Program-made: the position numbers and the translations under genes
Notes under the pieces: model-generated
Database searches by the model: none
What the model saw: only the letters and a program-made list of their open reading frames with translations
Told to the model about the DNA's origin: nothing
In this document: positions 1-6,681 of the stretch, one piece after another
Position numbering within the stretch: the stretch's first letter is position 1
Layout of the letters: every line of letters starts with the position of its first letter
Assembly (NCBI GenBank): GCA_019415925.1
Contig: DXYG01000014.1
Span: 1 to 40,880, forward strand
Length of the DNA: 40,880 nt
Source: Clostridiales bacterium
GTDB taxonomy: Bacteria; Bacillota; Clostridia; Oscillospirales; Acutalibacteraceae
Direction: 5' to 3'

Positions 1-3
1 TAG

Positions 4-25
4 GGGCAGCCCTATGTGGCTGCCC
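4..25. repeat. GC-rich hairpin at left edge
   Basis: An 8-bp perfect inverted repeat, GGGCAGCC and GGCTGCCC, has a 6-nt loop. It resembles a transcription terminator stem but no T tract follows on the plus strand. It lies next to the dispersed repeat at 26-100 and may end an upstream transcript outside the window. Confidence 0.5.
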
Positions 26-100
26 GTTGGGTAACAATAAACGCTTCCTTTACAGCCGTGTCCCTACGTCAACGTTGCTATAATTCCAACGCTAAATTAT
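26..100 (-). repeat. Dispersed intergenic repeat, copy 1 (46-bp core)
   Basis: Positions 55-100 are a perfect 46-bp reverse-complement match to 40686-40731. The outer 12-mer GTTGGGTAACAA (26-37) also matches, inverted, at 40869-40880. The shorter motif GCCGTGTCCCT followed by CGTCAACGTTG recurs near 14886. No coding potential is apparent. It looks like a compact, non-autonomous intergenic repeat. This copy lacks the left half of the GGACACGGC/GCCGTGTCC hairpin present in the other copies. Confidence 0.85.
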
Positions 101-149
101 CGTTTTTCTGCTTGTTTAAATTATTATTAAATCTATGGGGGATATTGAC

Positions 150-1544
150 TTGGTATTTTCGAGCCTTGTATTTTTGTTTGCGTATCTGCCGATAACGCTT
201 CTGGCGTACTATCTTGTGCCGAGGCAGGGCAGGAATATTTTTCTGTTTATCATAAACCTTGTTTTCTACGGCTGGGGCGAGCCTATGCTCGTTTTGCTGA
301 TGGTGTTCAACATATTTTTCAACTACATCGGCGGCTTTCTGGTGGACAAGTACCGACAGGACAAAAAGAAGAAAAAGCTGTTTCTGATTCTCACCTGCGT
401 GCTTGACATCGGTATTCTTGCGGTGTTCAAATACACGGGAATGATAACCGAAACGCTGAATATGCTTCCGTTTTTGAACATTCCCGAGCTGCAAATCAGC
501 CTGCCTATAGGCATCAGCTTCTATACATTCCAGACTATGAGCTACGTAATCGACGTTTACCGTGACGACGCTCCCGTATCAAAGAGCTTTATCAACTTCG
601 GAACGTACGTCGCACTGTTCCCTCAGCTTATTGCAGGACCGATTGTCCGCTACAAGGACGTTGCCTATCAGCTCACTCACCGCAAAGAAACGCTTGAACA
701 GTTCACAAAGGGCGTACTGCTCTTTATGGTGGGACTCGGCAAAAAAGTGCTGATTGCAAATCAGATGGGCACGCTGACTACCGCAATGTTTGCAACAACA
801 GACGAAAACGGCGTTATCGGAACGTGGGTAGGAATTATTGCCTACACGTTTCAGATTTACTTTGACTTTTCGGGTTATTCCGATATGGCTTGCGGTCTTG
901 GCAATATGCTCGGCTTTGAGTTCCTCAAAAACTTCAACTACCCCTACATTGCAAAGTCGATTACCGACTTCTGGAGAAGGTGGCACATTTCGCTGTCAAC
1001 GTGGTTTAAGGAGTACGTTTACATTCCGCTCGGCGGCAACCGCAAGGGCGTTAAGCGACAGATAATCAACCTGCTTGTTGTATGGGGACTTACGGGACTC
1101 TGGCATGGTGCTTCGTACAACTTCCTGCTTTGGGGACTTTACTACGGCTTACTGCTTATTCTCGAAAAATTCGTGCTTAAGCGTTTTCTTGAAAAACTGC
1201 CTGCCGTTTTACAGCACATTTACACAATGTTTATTGTAATTATTGGTTGGGGACTTTTCTACTTTACCGATATGTCACAGCTCGGCAGCTTCCTCACCGA
1301 TTTGTTCAACTTCGGCAACGGACTCTGCGGAGCTCAGGCTCTCACTCTGATTCTGAGTTATCTGCCGCTACTTATTGTTGCGGCAATTGCAAGCACACCG
1401 CTCGGTGCAAAGCTTTATTCACGCTTTTCCGATACAAGGCACATATGGATTCTCGAAACGCTGTTCTGCGCTGTAATTCTGCTTATCAGCACAGCAAGCC
1501 TTGTTGACCAGAGCTACAATCCGTTCTTGTATTTCAGATTTTAA
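150..1544 (+). CDS. MBOAT family membrane O-acyltransferase (AlgI/DltB-like)
   Basis: A polytopic membrane protein of about 464 residues of the MBOAT family, which moves acetyl groups onto exported polysaccharide. The family signatures are clear: PIGISFYTFQTMSYVIDVYR near residue 120, FDFSGYSD near 239, WRRWHISLSTW near 275, and TGLWHG with the conserved catalytic histidine near 319. I chose the TTG at 150 because a GGGGGA ribosome binding site lies 6-7 nt upstream and AlgI proteins normally begin (M)VFSS; the ATG at 135 overlaps that site. The next gene, 14 bp downstream, is a DHHW/AlgX-like protein, the usual partner. The acceptor polymer cannot be told from sequence. No glycosyltransferases adjoin it, so the pair probably decorates a polymer made elsewhere. 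Confidence 0.9.
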   Translation: MVFSSLVFLFAYLPITLLAYYLVPRQGRNIFLFIINLVFYGWGEPMLVLLMVFNIFFNYIGGFLVDKYRQDKKKKKLFLILTCVLDIGILAVFKYTGMITETLNMLPFLNIPELQISLPIGISFYTFQTMSYVIDVYRDDAPVSKSFINFGTYVALFPQLIAGPIVRYKDVAYQLTHRKETLEQFTKGVLLFMVGLGKKVLIANQMGTLTTAMFATTDENGVIGTWVGIIAYTFQIYFDFSGYSDMACGLGNMLGFEFLKNFNYPYIAKSITDFWRRWHISLSTWFKEYVYIPLGGNRKGVKRQIINLLVVWGLTGLWHGASYNFLLWGLYYGLLLILEKFVLKRFLEKLPAVLQHIYTMFIVIIGWGLFYFTDMSQLGSFLTDLFNFGNGLCGAQALTLILSYLPLLIVAAIASTPLGAKLYSRFSDTRHIWILETLFCAVILLISTASLVDQSYNPFLYFRF

Positions 1545-1558
1545 TAAGGAGCAAAAAT

Positions 1559-2716
1559 ATGCGTTTTAAAGACGACAGAAGCAGGTTTGGACGATATGTT
1601 CCTGCATTCGTTTTTTTAATTTTCATATTCGGAATGGCTGTCTGGTTTCTGTTCAATCCAAAATCGGACTACAGCTCGTCCGAAAAGCGTTATCTTCAGC
1701 AATTCCCCGAAGTGTCGGTTGACAAGGTTCTTGACGGAACATTCGGCACGGAGTTTGAAAGCTACTTTGCCGACCAGTTCCCTGCAAGAAGCTTCTGGGT
1801 AGGCCTTAACGCCTACTACAGCCTTGATACGGGCAATAACGGTGCAAACGGCGTGTATAACTGCGGAAACGGTTATCTTATTAACAAGCCAGTTTCTACG
1901 GACAACAAGCTTGAGAAAAATGTGAACGCTATCGTTAAATTCAAAAACACAATCGACGTTCCCGTAACGGTTATGTTTGCTCCGTCAACGGGATATGTTG
2001 CCGACGACGTTCTGCCTGCTGTTCACGATAAGTACAACGACGATACGTATTTTGAACAGATTTCCTCAACGCTCAGCACAAACGGAATTTCATTTATTGA
2101 TTTGCGCAAGACCTTTAGGGACGCTTATGCAGGCGGAAATCAGCTTTACTACAAAACCGACCACCACTGGACAACGCTCGGTGCGTATACGGCGTATGAA
2201 AAGCTCTGCGAACAGCTTAACATCACCCCTGCCCCGAAAGAAAGGTTTGACATAAAAACCTACGGCGGATTTTACGGTACGACATATTCAACGAGCGGTT
2301 TCTGGTTTACACAGCCCGACAGTATTCAGATTTGGGACAATCCCGAAAACACCGATAAAAACATCAAGGTCAAAATTTCAGAGGGTGCAAATACAGATGA
2401 ATTCGGCTCAATGTATTTTTACGACCACCTTGAAGAGGACGACAAGTACCCTGTATTTATCGACGGCAATCACGCTCTGACCGAGATTACAAATTCAAAC
2501 GCAAAGGGCGGAACGATTCTGCTTGTAAAGGACAGCTTTTCACACAGCCTTGCGCCGTTCCTTGCCGAGAATTACAGCAAAATTATTCTCGTTGATATGC
2601 GTTACTACAAGATGAGCGTTTCGCAGATTGTGGAGCAGGAAAAGCCCGAGCAGGTTGTTTTCCTCTACGGCATTGACAATATCGCAACAGATACTGACCT
2701 CGTCTGGATAAAATAG
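1559..2716 (+). CDS. DHHW family protein, AlgX/AlgJ-like acetylation partner
   Basis: A 385-residue protein with an N-terminal membrane anchor (about residues 11-33) and an extracellular SGNH-hydrolase-like domain. The motif YYKTDHHWTTLGAY, with DHHW at 201-204, defines the DHHW/AlgX-J group. A later segment ILLVKDSFSHSL supplies the Ser block near residue 326. In this group the soluble domain accepts acetyl from the MBOAT protein and transfers it to polysaccharide outside the membrane. It follows the MBOAT gene after 14 bp with an AAGGAG site, so the two are one operon. The stop codon overlaps the first base of a conserved hairpin repeat at 2716. Function is inferred from the family and the pairing; the substrate is unknown. 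Confidence 0.85.
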   Translation: MRFKDDRSRFGRYVPAFVFLIFIFGMAVWFLFNPKSDYSSSEKRYLQQFPEVSVDKVLDGTFGTEFESYFADQFPARSFWVGLNAYYSLDTGNNGANGVYNCGNGYLINKPVSTDNKLEKNVNAIVKFKNTIDVPVTVMFAPSTGYVADDVLPAVHDKYNDDTYFEQISSTLSTNGISFIDLRKTFRDAYAGGNQLYYKTDHHWTTLGAYTAYEKLCEQLNITPAPKERFDIKTYGGFYGTTYSTSGFWFTQPDSIQIWDNPENTDKNIKVKISEGANTDEFGSMYFYDHLEEDDKYPVFIDGNHALTEITNSNAKGGTILLVKDSFSHSLAPFLAENYSKIILVDMRYYKMSVSQIVEQEKPEQVVFLYGIDNIATDTDLVWIK

Positions 2717-2815
2717 TCGAGTGCCTCGACACGAAGTCCGAGCAGACAGGTTGATATTATCAAAACCTTTTTTGCCCGACTGTTTTCGAGCAGTTTCCTA
2801 TAAAGTAAATAAGTT
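2716..2815 (+). repeat. Structured ~100-nt repeat element, copy A
   Basis: It begins with the hairpin GTCGAG-TGC-CTCGAC (2716-2730), continues with AGACAGGTTGATATTATCAA, and ends near TTTCCTATAAAGTA. The same order of blocks is found at 8330-8425, and a weaker version at 24147-24215. Flanking arms differ between copies but keep complementarity: CGAGCAG with CTGTTTTCG here, CGGGT with AACCC at 8330. That suggests a folded RNA or structured DNA. It has no coding potential. It may be transcribed as the 3' untranslated region of the acetylation operon. Confidence 0.7.
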
Positions 2816-2827
2816 ATACGGCACTTA

Positions 2828-2866
2828 AAAGGTCGGGTATTCGTAATGAATCGCCCGACCTTTAAT
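2828..2866 (+). terminator. Rho-independent terminator of the acetylation operon
   Basis: A perfect 10-bp stem, AAAGGTCGGG (2828-2837) and CCCGACCTTT (2854-2863), has an inner ATTC/GAAT extension. Only a short T tract follows, so efficiency is uncertain. Confidence 0.65.
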
Positions 2867-2895
2867 TAATTGTATTATTAAAAAACAATTTCATA

Positions 2896-2924
2896 TTGAC
2901 TTTTTCTGTATGATTATCTATAAT
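2896..2924 (+). promoter_or_regulatory. Sigma-A promoter for the membrane protein trio
   Basis: TTGACT (2896-2901) and TATAAT (2919-2924) are separated by 17 bp, 47 bp before the first start codon. It is a near-consensus housekeeping promoter. Confidence 0.8.
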
Positions 2925-2970
2925 GTAATTGTAATAGGTCATATATACAATATTTCAAAGGAAGTCAACC

Positions 2971-3567
2971 ATGAAAAACTCAAGCAATAAAAAACATACA
3001 ACCATTATTTTGTACATAATAAATTACGCTGTTTTCGCTACGTTATTGAGCACCGTCTTTTTTTATTCTCAAATGATTGGGTTTTATCTTTTTATGATAT
3101 GCTTGGGTGCAACTCTCTCAATCTTTGTCGTTGACACGGTTCTGATTACAAAGTGGTATGATTTTCTTGCCTGCACATTGCCTTTCTCTTTTTCTTCGCT
3201 TGCTGTTTGGGGAATTTCCGATTTTATGTCGTACCTTATGAACTACAGCAACAAAAAATATTATCCGTTAGATGAAATATATTTTTTGTTTATTTACCTA
3301 TGTACACTTGCTGCTTTATCATGGTCAACTACAGCTACAATAATTAAATACAAACAGCATACAACCAAAAAATCACCTGTCCGCTTTGCTATATTACCGC
3401 TTACTGTTACAGCACTCTTGCTAATCACAGCAGGGACGGTGTGTTTTACGGATTATCACGCAAATCTTGATTACACTATACTATCGCTTGCAATTCTCCC
3501 AATTTGTGTATTACTGAATCTGATACTCATTCTTTTGCCTATCGGAAAGAAGAATCAGAAAGAATAA
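2971..3567 (+). CDS. Membrane protein of unknown function, tandem paralog 1
   Basis: A 198-residue, very hydrophobic protein with about five or six predicted membrane segments. I do not recognise a named family. It shares a scaffold with the two following genes: KWYDFLACTLPFS after the third segment, a WSTTATIIKYK motif, and a C-terminal LLNLILILLPIGKKN. Charged residues are few and no catalytic motif is evident. The start has an AAGGAAG site. It is the first gene of a three-gene operon behind a strong promoter, and is more AT-rich than the flanking housekeeping genes. Possible roles such as immunity, sensing or transport are speculation. Confidence 0.75.
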   Translation: MKNSSNKKHTTIILYIINYAVFATLLSTVFFYSQMIGFYLFMICLGATLSIFVVDTVLITKWYDFLACTLPFSFSSLAVWGISDFMSYLMNYSNKKYYPLDEIYFLFIYLCTLAALSWSTTATIIKYKQHTTKKSPVRFAILPLTVTALLLITAGTVCFTDYHANLDYTILSLAILPICVLLNLILILLPIGKKNQKE

Positions 3568-3590
3568 ACATAATTTCAAAGGAGGCAATT

Positions 3591-4181
3591 ATGAAAAATA
3601 TCAATTTCAAAACTAGGGTTTTATTTGTAATGAATTACGCATTTGCCGCTGCATTACTAATCACTAATTTAATTTATATTTTCAATTTCGGGAACATATT
3701 GTTTTTGACAAACGTACTTTCATTTCTTGTTCTTTTTACAATCAATACGATTCTGGTTAAAAAATGGCATCATTTTCTCGGTTGCACACTTCCTTACACA
3801 ATTGTAAATGTAACTGATTTAGTAATATTATATCTTTCATATAACAAAATAGGAAATATTGATTTGACTGTTGACACTATAACTCAGATGCTGACATTCA
3901 TAATAATACACTTTTTCACAATAGTATTTTTAATATGGACAGTTACTGCTTGTTTATTCAAATACAAATTCTATACACCTGATAAATCACCTATGTGCTA
4001 TGCATCATATGCCCTGATAATTGTCGGTTTCGGACTGCTGATATTATGGGAAAAATATATGATTTCTGTCGATACACTTTTCAGGCAAGCCGATTTTACC
4101 TTTATCATATTTCCTGCCGGCATACTGCTGAATCTGATATTGATGCTTCTTCCAATAAGCAAAAACAATCAACAGGAATGA
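3591..4181 (+). CDS. Membrane protein of unknown function, tandem paralog 2
   Basis: A 196-residue polytopic membrane protein, the second of three tandem paralogs. I chose the ATG at 3591 because AAAGGAGG lies 6 nt upstream; the upstream in-frame extension overlaps the previous gene. Shared motifs are KKWHHFLGCTLPYTIVN, WTVTACLFKYK and the C-terminal LLNLILMLLPISKNNQQE, which closely matches the end of paralog 1. It lies 23 bp after paralog 1 and 26 bp before paralog 3. No known domain is recognised. Confidence 0.75.
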   Translation: MKNINFKTRVLFVMNYAFAAALLITNLIYIFNFGNILFLTNVLSFLVLFTINTILVKKWHHFLGCTLPYTIVNVTDLVILYLSYNKIGNIDLTVDTITQMLTFIIIHFFTIVFLIWTVTACLFKYKFYTPDKSPMCYASYALIIVGFGLLILWEKYMISVDTLFRQADFTFIIFPAGILLNLILMLLPISKNNQQE

Positions 4182-4207
4182 ACATACTTTTAGAGGAGGT
4201 TTTAACT

Positions 4208-4807
4208 ATGAAAAGTACTTCTGAAAACAAGCCGACTATTGCAATTCTGTATATTGCAAACTACGTTGCTCTAATTATTTTTGTAATTATGTTTTTACTG
4301 CCCGCATTTTTACCGTCTGAAATTGATTTGTCTTCACCTATATTTCTGCTTTTCTTATTTGCCCCTCTTGTGCTTTTTGCAATTGATACACGTTTGATTA
4401 AAGAAAAGTGGTATCACTTCCTCGGATGCACATTACCGTGTGCGATTGTAACAATAATTATGACGGCAATTGTTTATTTTGCATACAACAGCGGAAATGA
4501 ATCTGCACTTCGAATGACATCAATTGAAGCCATGATTAACTTTGCGATTTTTCATTTTTATGCATCAGCAACGCTTTTGTGGTCATCGGCTGGCACAATG
4601 TTCAAATATAAAAAGTACGCCAAAAACAAAACAAAGAAACGTTTTGTTGCCTATTCCCTTTTCATTGCAGGACTTATTATAATTGTTGCCGGTTCGTTTA
4701 TTCTATATACGACAGATTATCTTTTCTCACAAACACTTTTGTCTATCCTGCCGTTATGGTTAGGAGTAATAATTAATATCATAGCCGTTATTCAGCCTGA
4801 CTATTGA
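4208..4807 (+). CDS. Membrane protein of unknown function, tandem paralog 3
   Basis: A 199-residue polytopic membrane protein, third of the set. The ATG at 4208 is preceded by AGAGGAGG. It keeps EKWYHFLGCTLPCAIVT and WSSAGTMFKYKKYAKNK, but its C-terminus (INIIAVIQPDY) has diverged and lost the basic tail of the other two. The order of membrane segments is the same, so the trio most likely arose by tandem duplication followed by divergence. No function is assigned. The operon ends at the two-way terminator at 4870-4902. Confidence 0.75.
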   Translation: MKSTSENKPTIAILYIANYVALIIFVIMFLLPAFLPSEIDLSSPIFLLFLFAPLVLFAIDTRLIKEKWYHFLGCTLPCAIVTIIMTAIVYFAYNSGNESALRMTSIEAMINFAIFHFYASATLLWSSAGTMFKYKKYAKNKTKKRFVAYSLFIAGLIIIVAGSFILYTTDYLFSQTLLSILPLWLGVIINIIAVIQPDY

Positions 4808-4869
4808 AAATGGAGCAAATAAGCATTTTCTTAACGCTCGGCATCATTCCCCTATCCGCAAACCAAAAA

Positions 4870-4902
4870 AGAACAGACACCCTGTTGGGTGTCTGTTCTT
4901 TT
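4870..4902. terminator. Bidirectional terminator between membrane operon and tRNAs
   Basis: A stem of GAACAGACACCC and GGGTGTCTGTTC with a 5-nt loop has an A run on the left and a T run on the right. It can therefore end both the plus-strand membrane protein operon and the minus-strand tRNA transcript. Confidence 0.9.
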
Positions 4903-4903
4903 T

Positions 4904-4979
4904 TGGAGCGGATGACGGGGCTCGAACCCGCTACCTCCACCTTGGCAAGGTGGCGCTCTACCAGATGAGCTACATCCGC
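4904..4979 (-). tRNA. tRNA-Gly (GCC anticodon)
   Basis: Read on the minus strand it starts GCGGATGTAGCTCA. It has the anticodon loop TTGCCAA between CCACC and GGTGG arms, the T arm GCGGGTTCGAGCCCCGT, the acceptor end CATCCGC, and an encoded CCA. The full cloverleaf is 76 nt including CCA. It is last of three tRNAs on this strand, just before the terminator. Confidence 0.97.
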
Positions 4980-4989
4980 ATATATATTC

Positions 4990-5033
4990 AAAATGCAATA
5001 TTAAACAAAAATGGTGGGAACAATAGGGCTCGA
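4990..5033. repeat. Duplicated tRNA-Val 3' end plus flank (att-like copy)
   Basis: These 44 bp are identical to 5189-5232. They contain the last ~22 nt of tRNA-Val (half of the T arm, acceptor 3' strand and CCA) plus 22 bp of downstream flank. A repeated tRNA 3' end in direct orientation is the usual footprint of site-specific integration. No integrase is present, so this may be the scar of a lost element or an ordinary duplication. Confidence 0.85.
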
Positions 5034-5160
5034 CCAAATGCTTTGCATTTGATGGCTCGGTTACCCAATGCTTCACATTCGGTACCAACCTCGCCGCTTC
5101 CGGCTAAAAACAGTCCACCGGACTGTTTTCTTTACGCCGAAACCTTCACAGGTTCGAGGT
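5034..5160. repeat. tRNA-associated intergenic element between duplicated ends
   Basis: It holds several small hairpins: CAAATGC/GCATTTG, and AAAACAGTCC/GGACTGTTTT around 5108-5131. It ends with a T-arm-like CAGGTTCGAGG. I recall translations of similar sequence as spurious small ORFs beside tRNA genes in gut Firmicutes, so it is probably a recurring non-coding repeat. No gene is supported here. Confidence 0.55.
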
Positions 5161-5210
5161 AATATCACAAACGATTGCTATGTATTTAAAAATGCAATAT
5201 TAAACAAAAA

Positions 5211-5286
5211 TGGTGGGAACAATAGGGCTCGAACCTATGACCCTCTGCTTGTAAGGCAGATGCTCTCCCAGCTGAGCTATGCTCCC
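5211..5286 (-). tRNA. tRNA-Val (TAC anticodon)
   Basis: The minus strand reads GGGAGCATAGCTCAGCTGGG. The anticodon loop CTTACAA lies between CTGC arms, followed by GGTTCGAGCC in the T arm, the acceptor 3' strand TGTTCCC and an encoded CCA. It is 76 nt long. Its 3' end is duplicated at 5011-5033. The terminator-like stem at 5300-5332 lies just upstream of it on the same strand. Confidence 0.97.
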
Positions 5287-5299
5287 ACGTTAACCTGAA

Positions 5300-5332
5300 A
5301 GAAAAAGCACTCCGTGCTGAAGTGCTTTTTCT
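5300..5332 (-). terminator. Terminator between tRNA-Cys and tRNA-Val
   Basis: On the minus strand a 10-bp stem, AAAAAGCACT and AGTGCTTTTT, with a 9-nt loop is followed by TTTTTCTTT. It is well formed and follows tRNA-Cys directly. I see no other promoter for tRNA-Val and tRNA-Gly, so some read-through or processing seems needed. Confidence 0.75.
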
Positions 5333-5333
5333 A

Positions 5334-5408
5334 TGGAGGCGACACCCAGAATCGAACTGGGGAATCAGAGTTTTGCAGACTCGTGCCTTACCGCTTGGCT
5401 ATGTCGCC
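5334..5408 (-). tRNA. tRNA-Cys (GCA anticodon)
   Basis: The minus strand begins GGCGACATAGCCAAGCGG. It has the anticodon loop CTGCAAA, the T arm CCAGTTCGATTCTGG, the acceptor end TGTCGCC, discriminator T and encoded CCA, 75 nt in all. It is the first tRNA after the promoter at 5433-5461. Confidence 0.97.
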
Positions 5409-5432
5409 GTGTCTTATCAGTCAACGAACGTT

Positions 5433-5461
5433 ATTATATCACATACTATTGCATTTGTCAA
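5433..5461 (-). promoter_or_regulatory. Consensus sigma-A promoter of the tRNA cluster
   Basis: On the minus strand TTGACA and TATAAT are separated by exactly 17 bp, with the -10 ending 25 bp before tRNA-Cys. Both hexamers match consensus perfectly, as expected for a stable RNA promoter. Confidence 0.92.
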
Positions 5462-5499
5462 TAGGTTTAGCCCAAATTTATTCCCGATCAGGTTGAATT

Positions 5500-5865
5500 T
5501 TATTCTTCCACTATCTGTTTCTGAATTTTCTTGCTGAAGCTTTTTACTACAGTATCATATGCGTGGTCAATCATATTCAGAAGCTCATCATCGAGGAAAT
5601 CAGTCAGATAAACCGTATTCCAGTAAGGCTGTTGAACAGGCGGACAATGGTAACCTCTGACTACTATATTCGGATACATTCTTCTGTAAAAATCTCCGAC
5701 CTCAGCAGTACATTTCATCGTGATTTTAAAATCCTCTGCTTTGGGATAAATCTGCGCAAATATTCTGTTATTCACCTTATAGCATATTGGAATTTCACCG
5801 AATGGATAAGTTTCACATGCTTTGTGCTTGCTCAAGCAGTAATTTCTAATTTCTTCAAGTTTCAT
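5500..5865 (-). CDS. MmcQ/YjbR family protein
   Basis: A 121-residue cytoplasmic protein with the YjbR/MmcQ (CyaY-like fold) pattern: KACETYPFGEIPICYKVNNRIFAQIY near the N-terminus, KITMKCTAEVGDFYR in the middle, and YWNTVYLTDFLDDELLNMIDHAYDTV near the end. Members are called DNA-binding on structural grounds but have no firm biochemical role. I start at 5865 (MKLEEIR) because AAAGGA lies 7-8 nt upstream; an upstream in-frame ATG at 5886 lacks a site. It is last in a four-gene minus-strand operon and follows the methyltransferase after 36 bp. Confidence 0.85.
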   Translation of the reverse strand: MKLEEIRNYCLSKHKACETYPFGEIPICYKVNNRIFAQIYPKAEDFKITMKCTAEVGDFYRRMYPNIVVRGYHCPPVQQPYWNTVYLTDFLDDELLNMIDHAYDTVVKSFSKKIQKQIVEE

Positions 5866-5901
5866 CGCTTTTCCTTTCTGAAACAAACTCTAATGCACAC
5901 T

Positions 5902-6480
5902 TTATCTTCTTCCGAAATATCTGCAAACCTTTCTCTTATAATTCAGGTATTCCTCTCCAAAAGTATCAATCAAAAAATCCTCTTCTACGTTTACTATCTG
6001 CAAATGAAGAATTATAATTGCAAGCAGAGAAATTATGTAAAGCGGCAAGTTAAAAAACATCAACAAGATACCCAAATAAACAAGGTCAAAACCGAGAAAT
6101 GCAGGATTTCGACTGAAGCTGTAAATACCGCTCGTTACAAGCTCTGTCTTATCCGTTTTTGATACTCCTGCTCTCCAGCTGTCACGCATTGTAACAACCG
6201 AAGTAATGAACACCGCAACTCCCGTGACAGCTATACAAATACCGACAATTCTCGCCCATACAGGCAATACGGAAGTGTTAAGGATAATACTTATAATTTC
6301 CGCAATCGGCACAATGATAGTTATTATTTTCATTGTTACTTCAATGAACTTTACAAGGCCCACTTTTCCTTTGCCAATCTGGTCAGTCTGTATTCCTTTT
6401 TTCCTCTGTCTAATCATCTTTATGAAATAACACCCATAAAATACAGCCAGAATCAGAATAGCAATTATTTGAAATATCAT
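5902..6480 (-). CDS. ICMT/PEMT-like membrane methyltransferase family protein
   Basis: A 192-residue protein with four or five membrane segments. The conserved C-terminal block reads SGIYSFSRNPAFLGFDLVYLG, then VEEDFLIDTFGEEYLNYKRK ending in CRYFGRR. That pattern (RNPxY/F, EExxL, FGxxYxxY) matches the isoprenylcysteine carboxyl methyltransferase/PEMT fold, in which this block binds S-adenosylmethionine. The substrate of bacterial members is usually unknown, perhaps a lipid or small hydrophobic molecule. An AAAGGAG site lies about 11 nt before the ATG. It follows the Cys-rich small ORF after 25 bp in the same operon. Confidence 0.85.
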   Translation of the reverse strand: MIFQIIAILILAVFYGCYFIKMIRQRKKGIQTDQIGKGKVGLVKFIEVTMKIITIIVPIAEIISIILNTSVLPVWARIVGICIAVTGVAVFITSVVTMRDSWRAGVSKTDKTELVTSGIYSFSRNPAFLGFDLVYLGILLMFFNLPLYIISLLAIIILHLQIVNVEEDFLIDTFGEEYLNYKRKVCRYFGRR

Positions 6481-6505
6481 ATGTAAAATAGCTCCTTTCT
6501 GTAAA

Positions 6506-6652
6506 TTACCGTTCCCTTTTTCTCTGTTCTTTCTTTTTTATCCTGTCACAATAAGTCAGTGTTTTCTTGTTATTATGATGCTCTCGGCAAGCATCACAAT
6601 TACCGTGTCTTTCGCATTTTGTCCTTTTGCAAGGGCAATTTATAATATCCAT
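6506..6652 (-). CDS. Cys-rich 48-residue small protein, possible metal binding
   Basis: It encodes MDIINCPCKRTKCERHGNCD, then ACREHHNNKKTLTYCDR and a Lys/Arg-rich tail ending REREPx-free at KKKEQRKRER. Six cysteines (6, 8, 13, 19, 22, 35) and three histidines (16, 25, 26) suggest a small zinc-binding fold. I recall similar CPCKxxxCxRHGxCxxCxxHH proteins in other Firmicutes, always uncharacterised. A GGAG lies 9 nt upstream. It sits 29 bp after the SF0329-like gene and 25 bp before the methyltransferase, inside the operon. Its length would hide it from many gene callers. No function is assigned. Confidence 0.75.
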   Translation of the reverse strand: MDIINCPCKRTKCERHGNCDACREHHNNKKTLTYCDRIKKKEQRKRER

Positions 6653-6681
6653 TCTCATAAACTCCGCTAAGTAATAACTTT

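Noticed and set aside
2716..2866. A CRISPR-like or tandem repeat array after the DHHW gene
   Set aside because: There is one element plus one terminator; no regular spacing or repeated unit is present.
4950..5496. Several 60-80 codon frames across the tRNA cluster
   Set aside because: They run through tRNA genes and the tRNA-linked repeat on both strands, with no ribosome binding sites. They are the usual spurious frames over tRNAs.
5563..6162. A 199-codon plus-strand frame over the YjbR-like and methyltransferase genes
   Set aside because: No start signal, odd composition, and it overlaps two minus-strand genes with clear family motifs.
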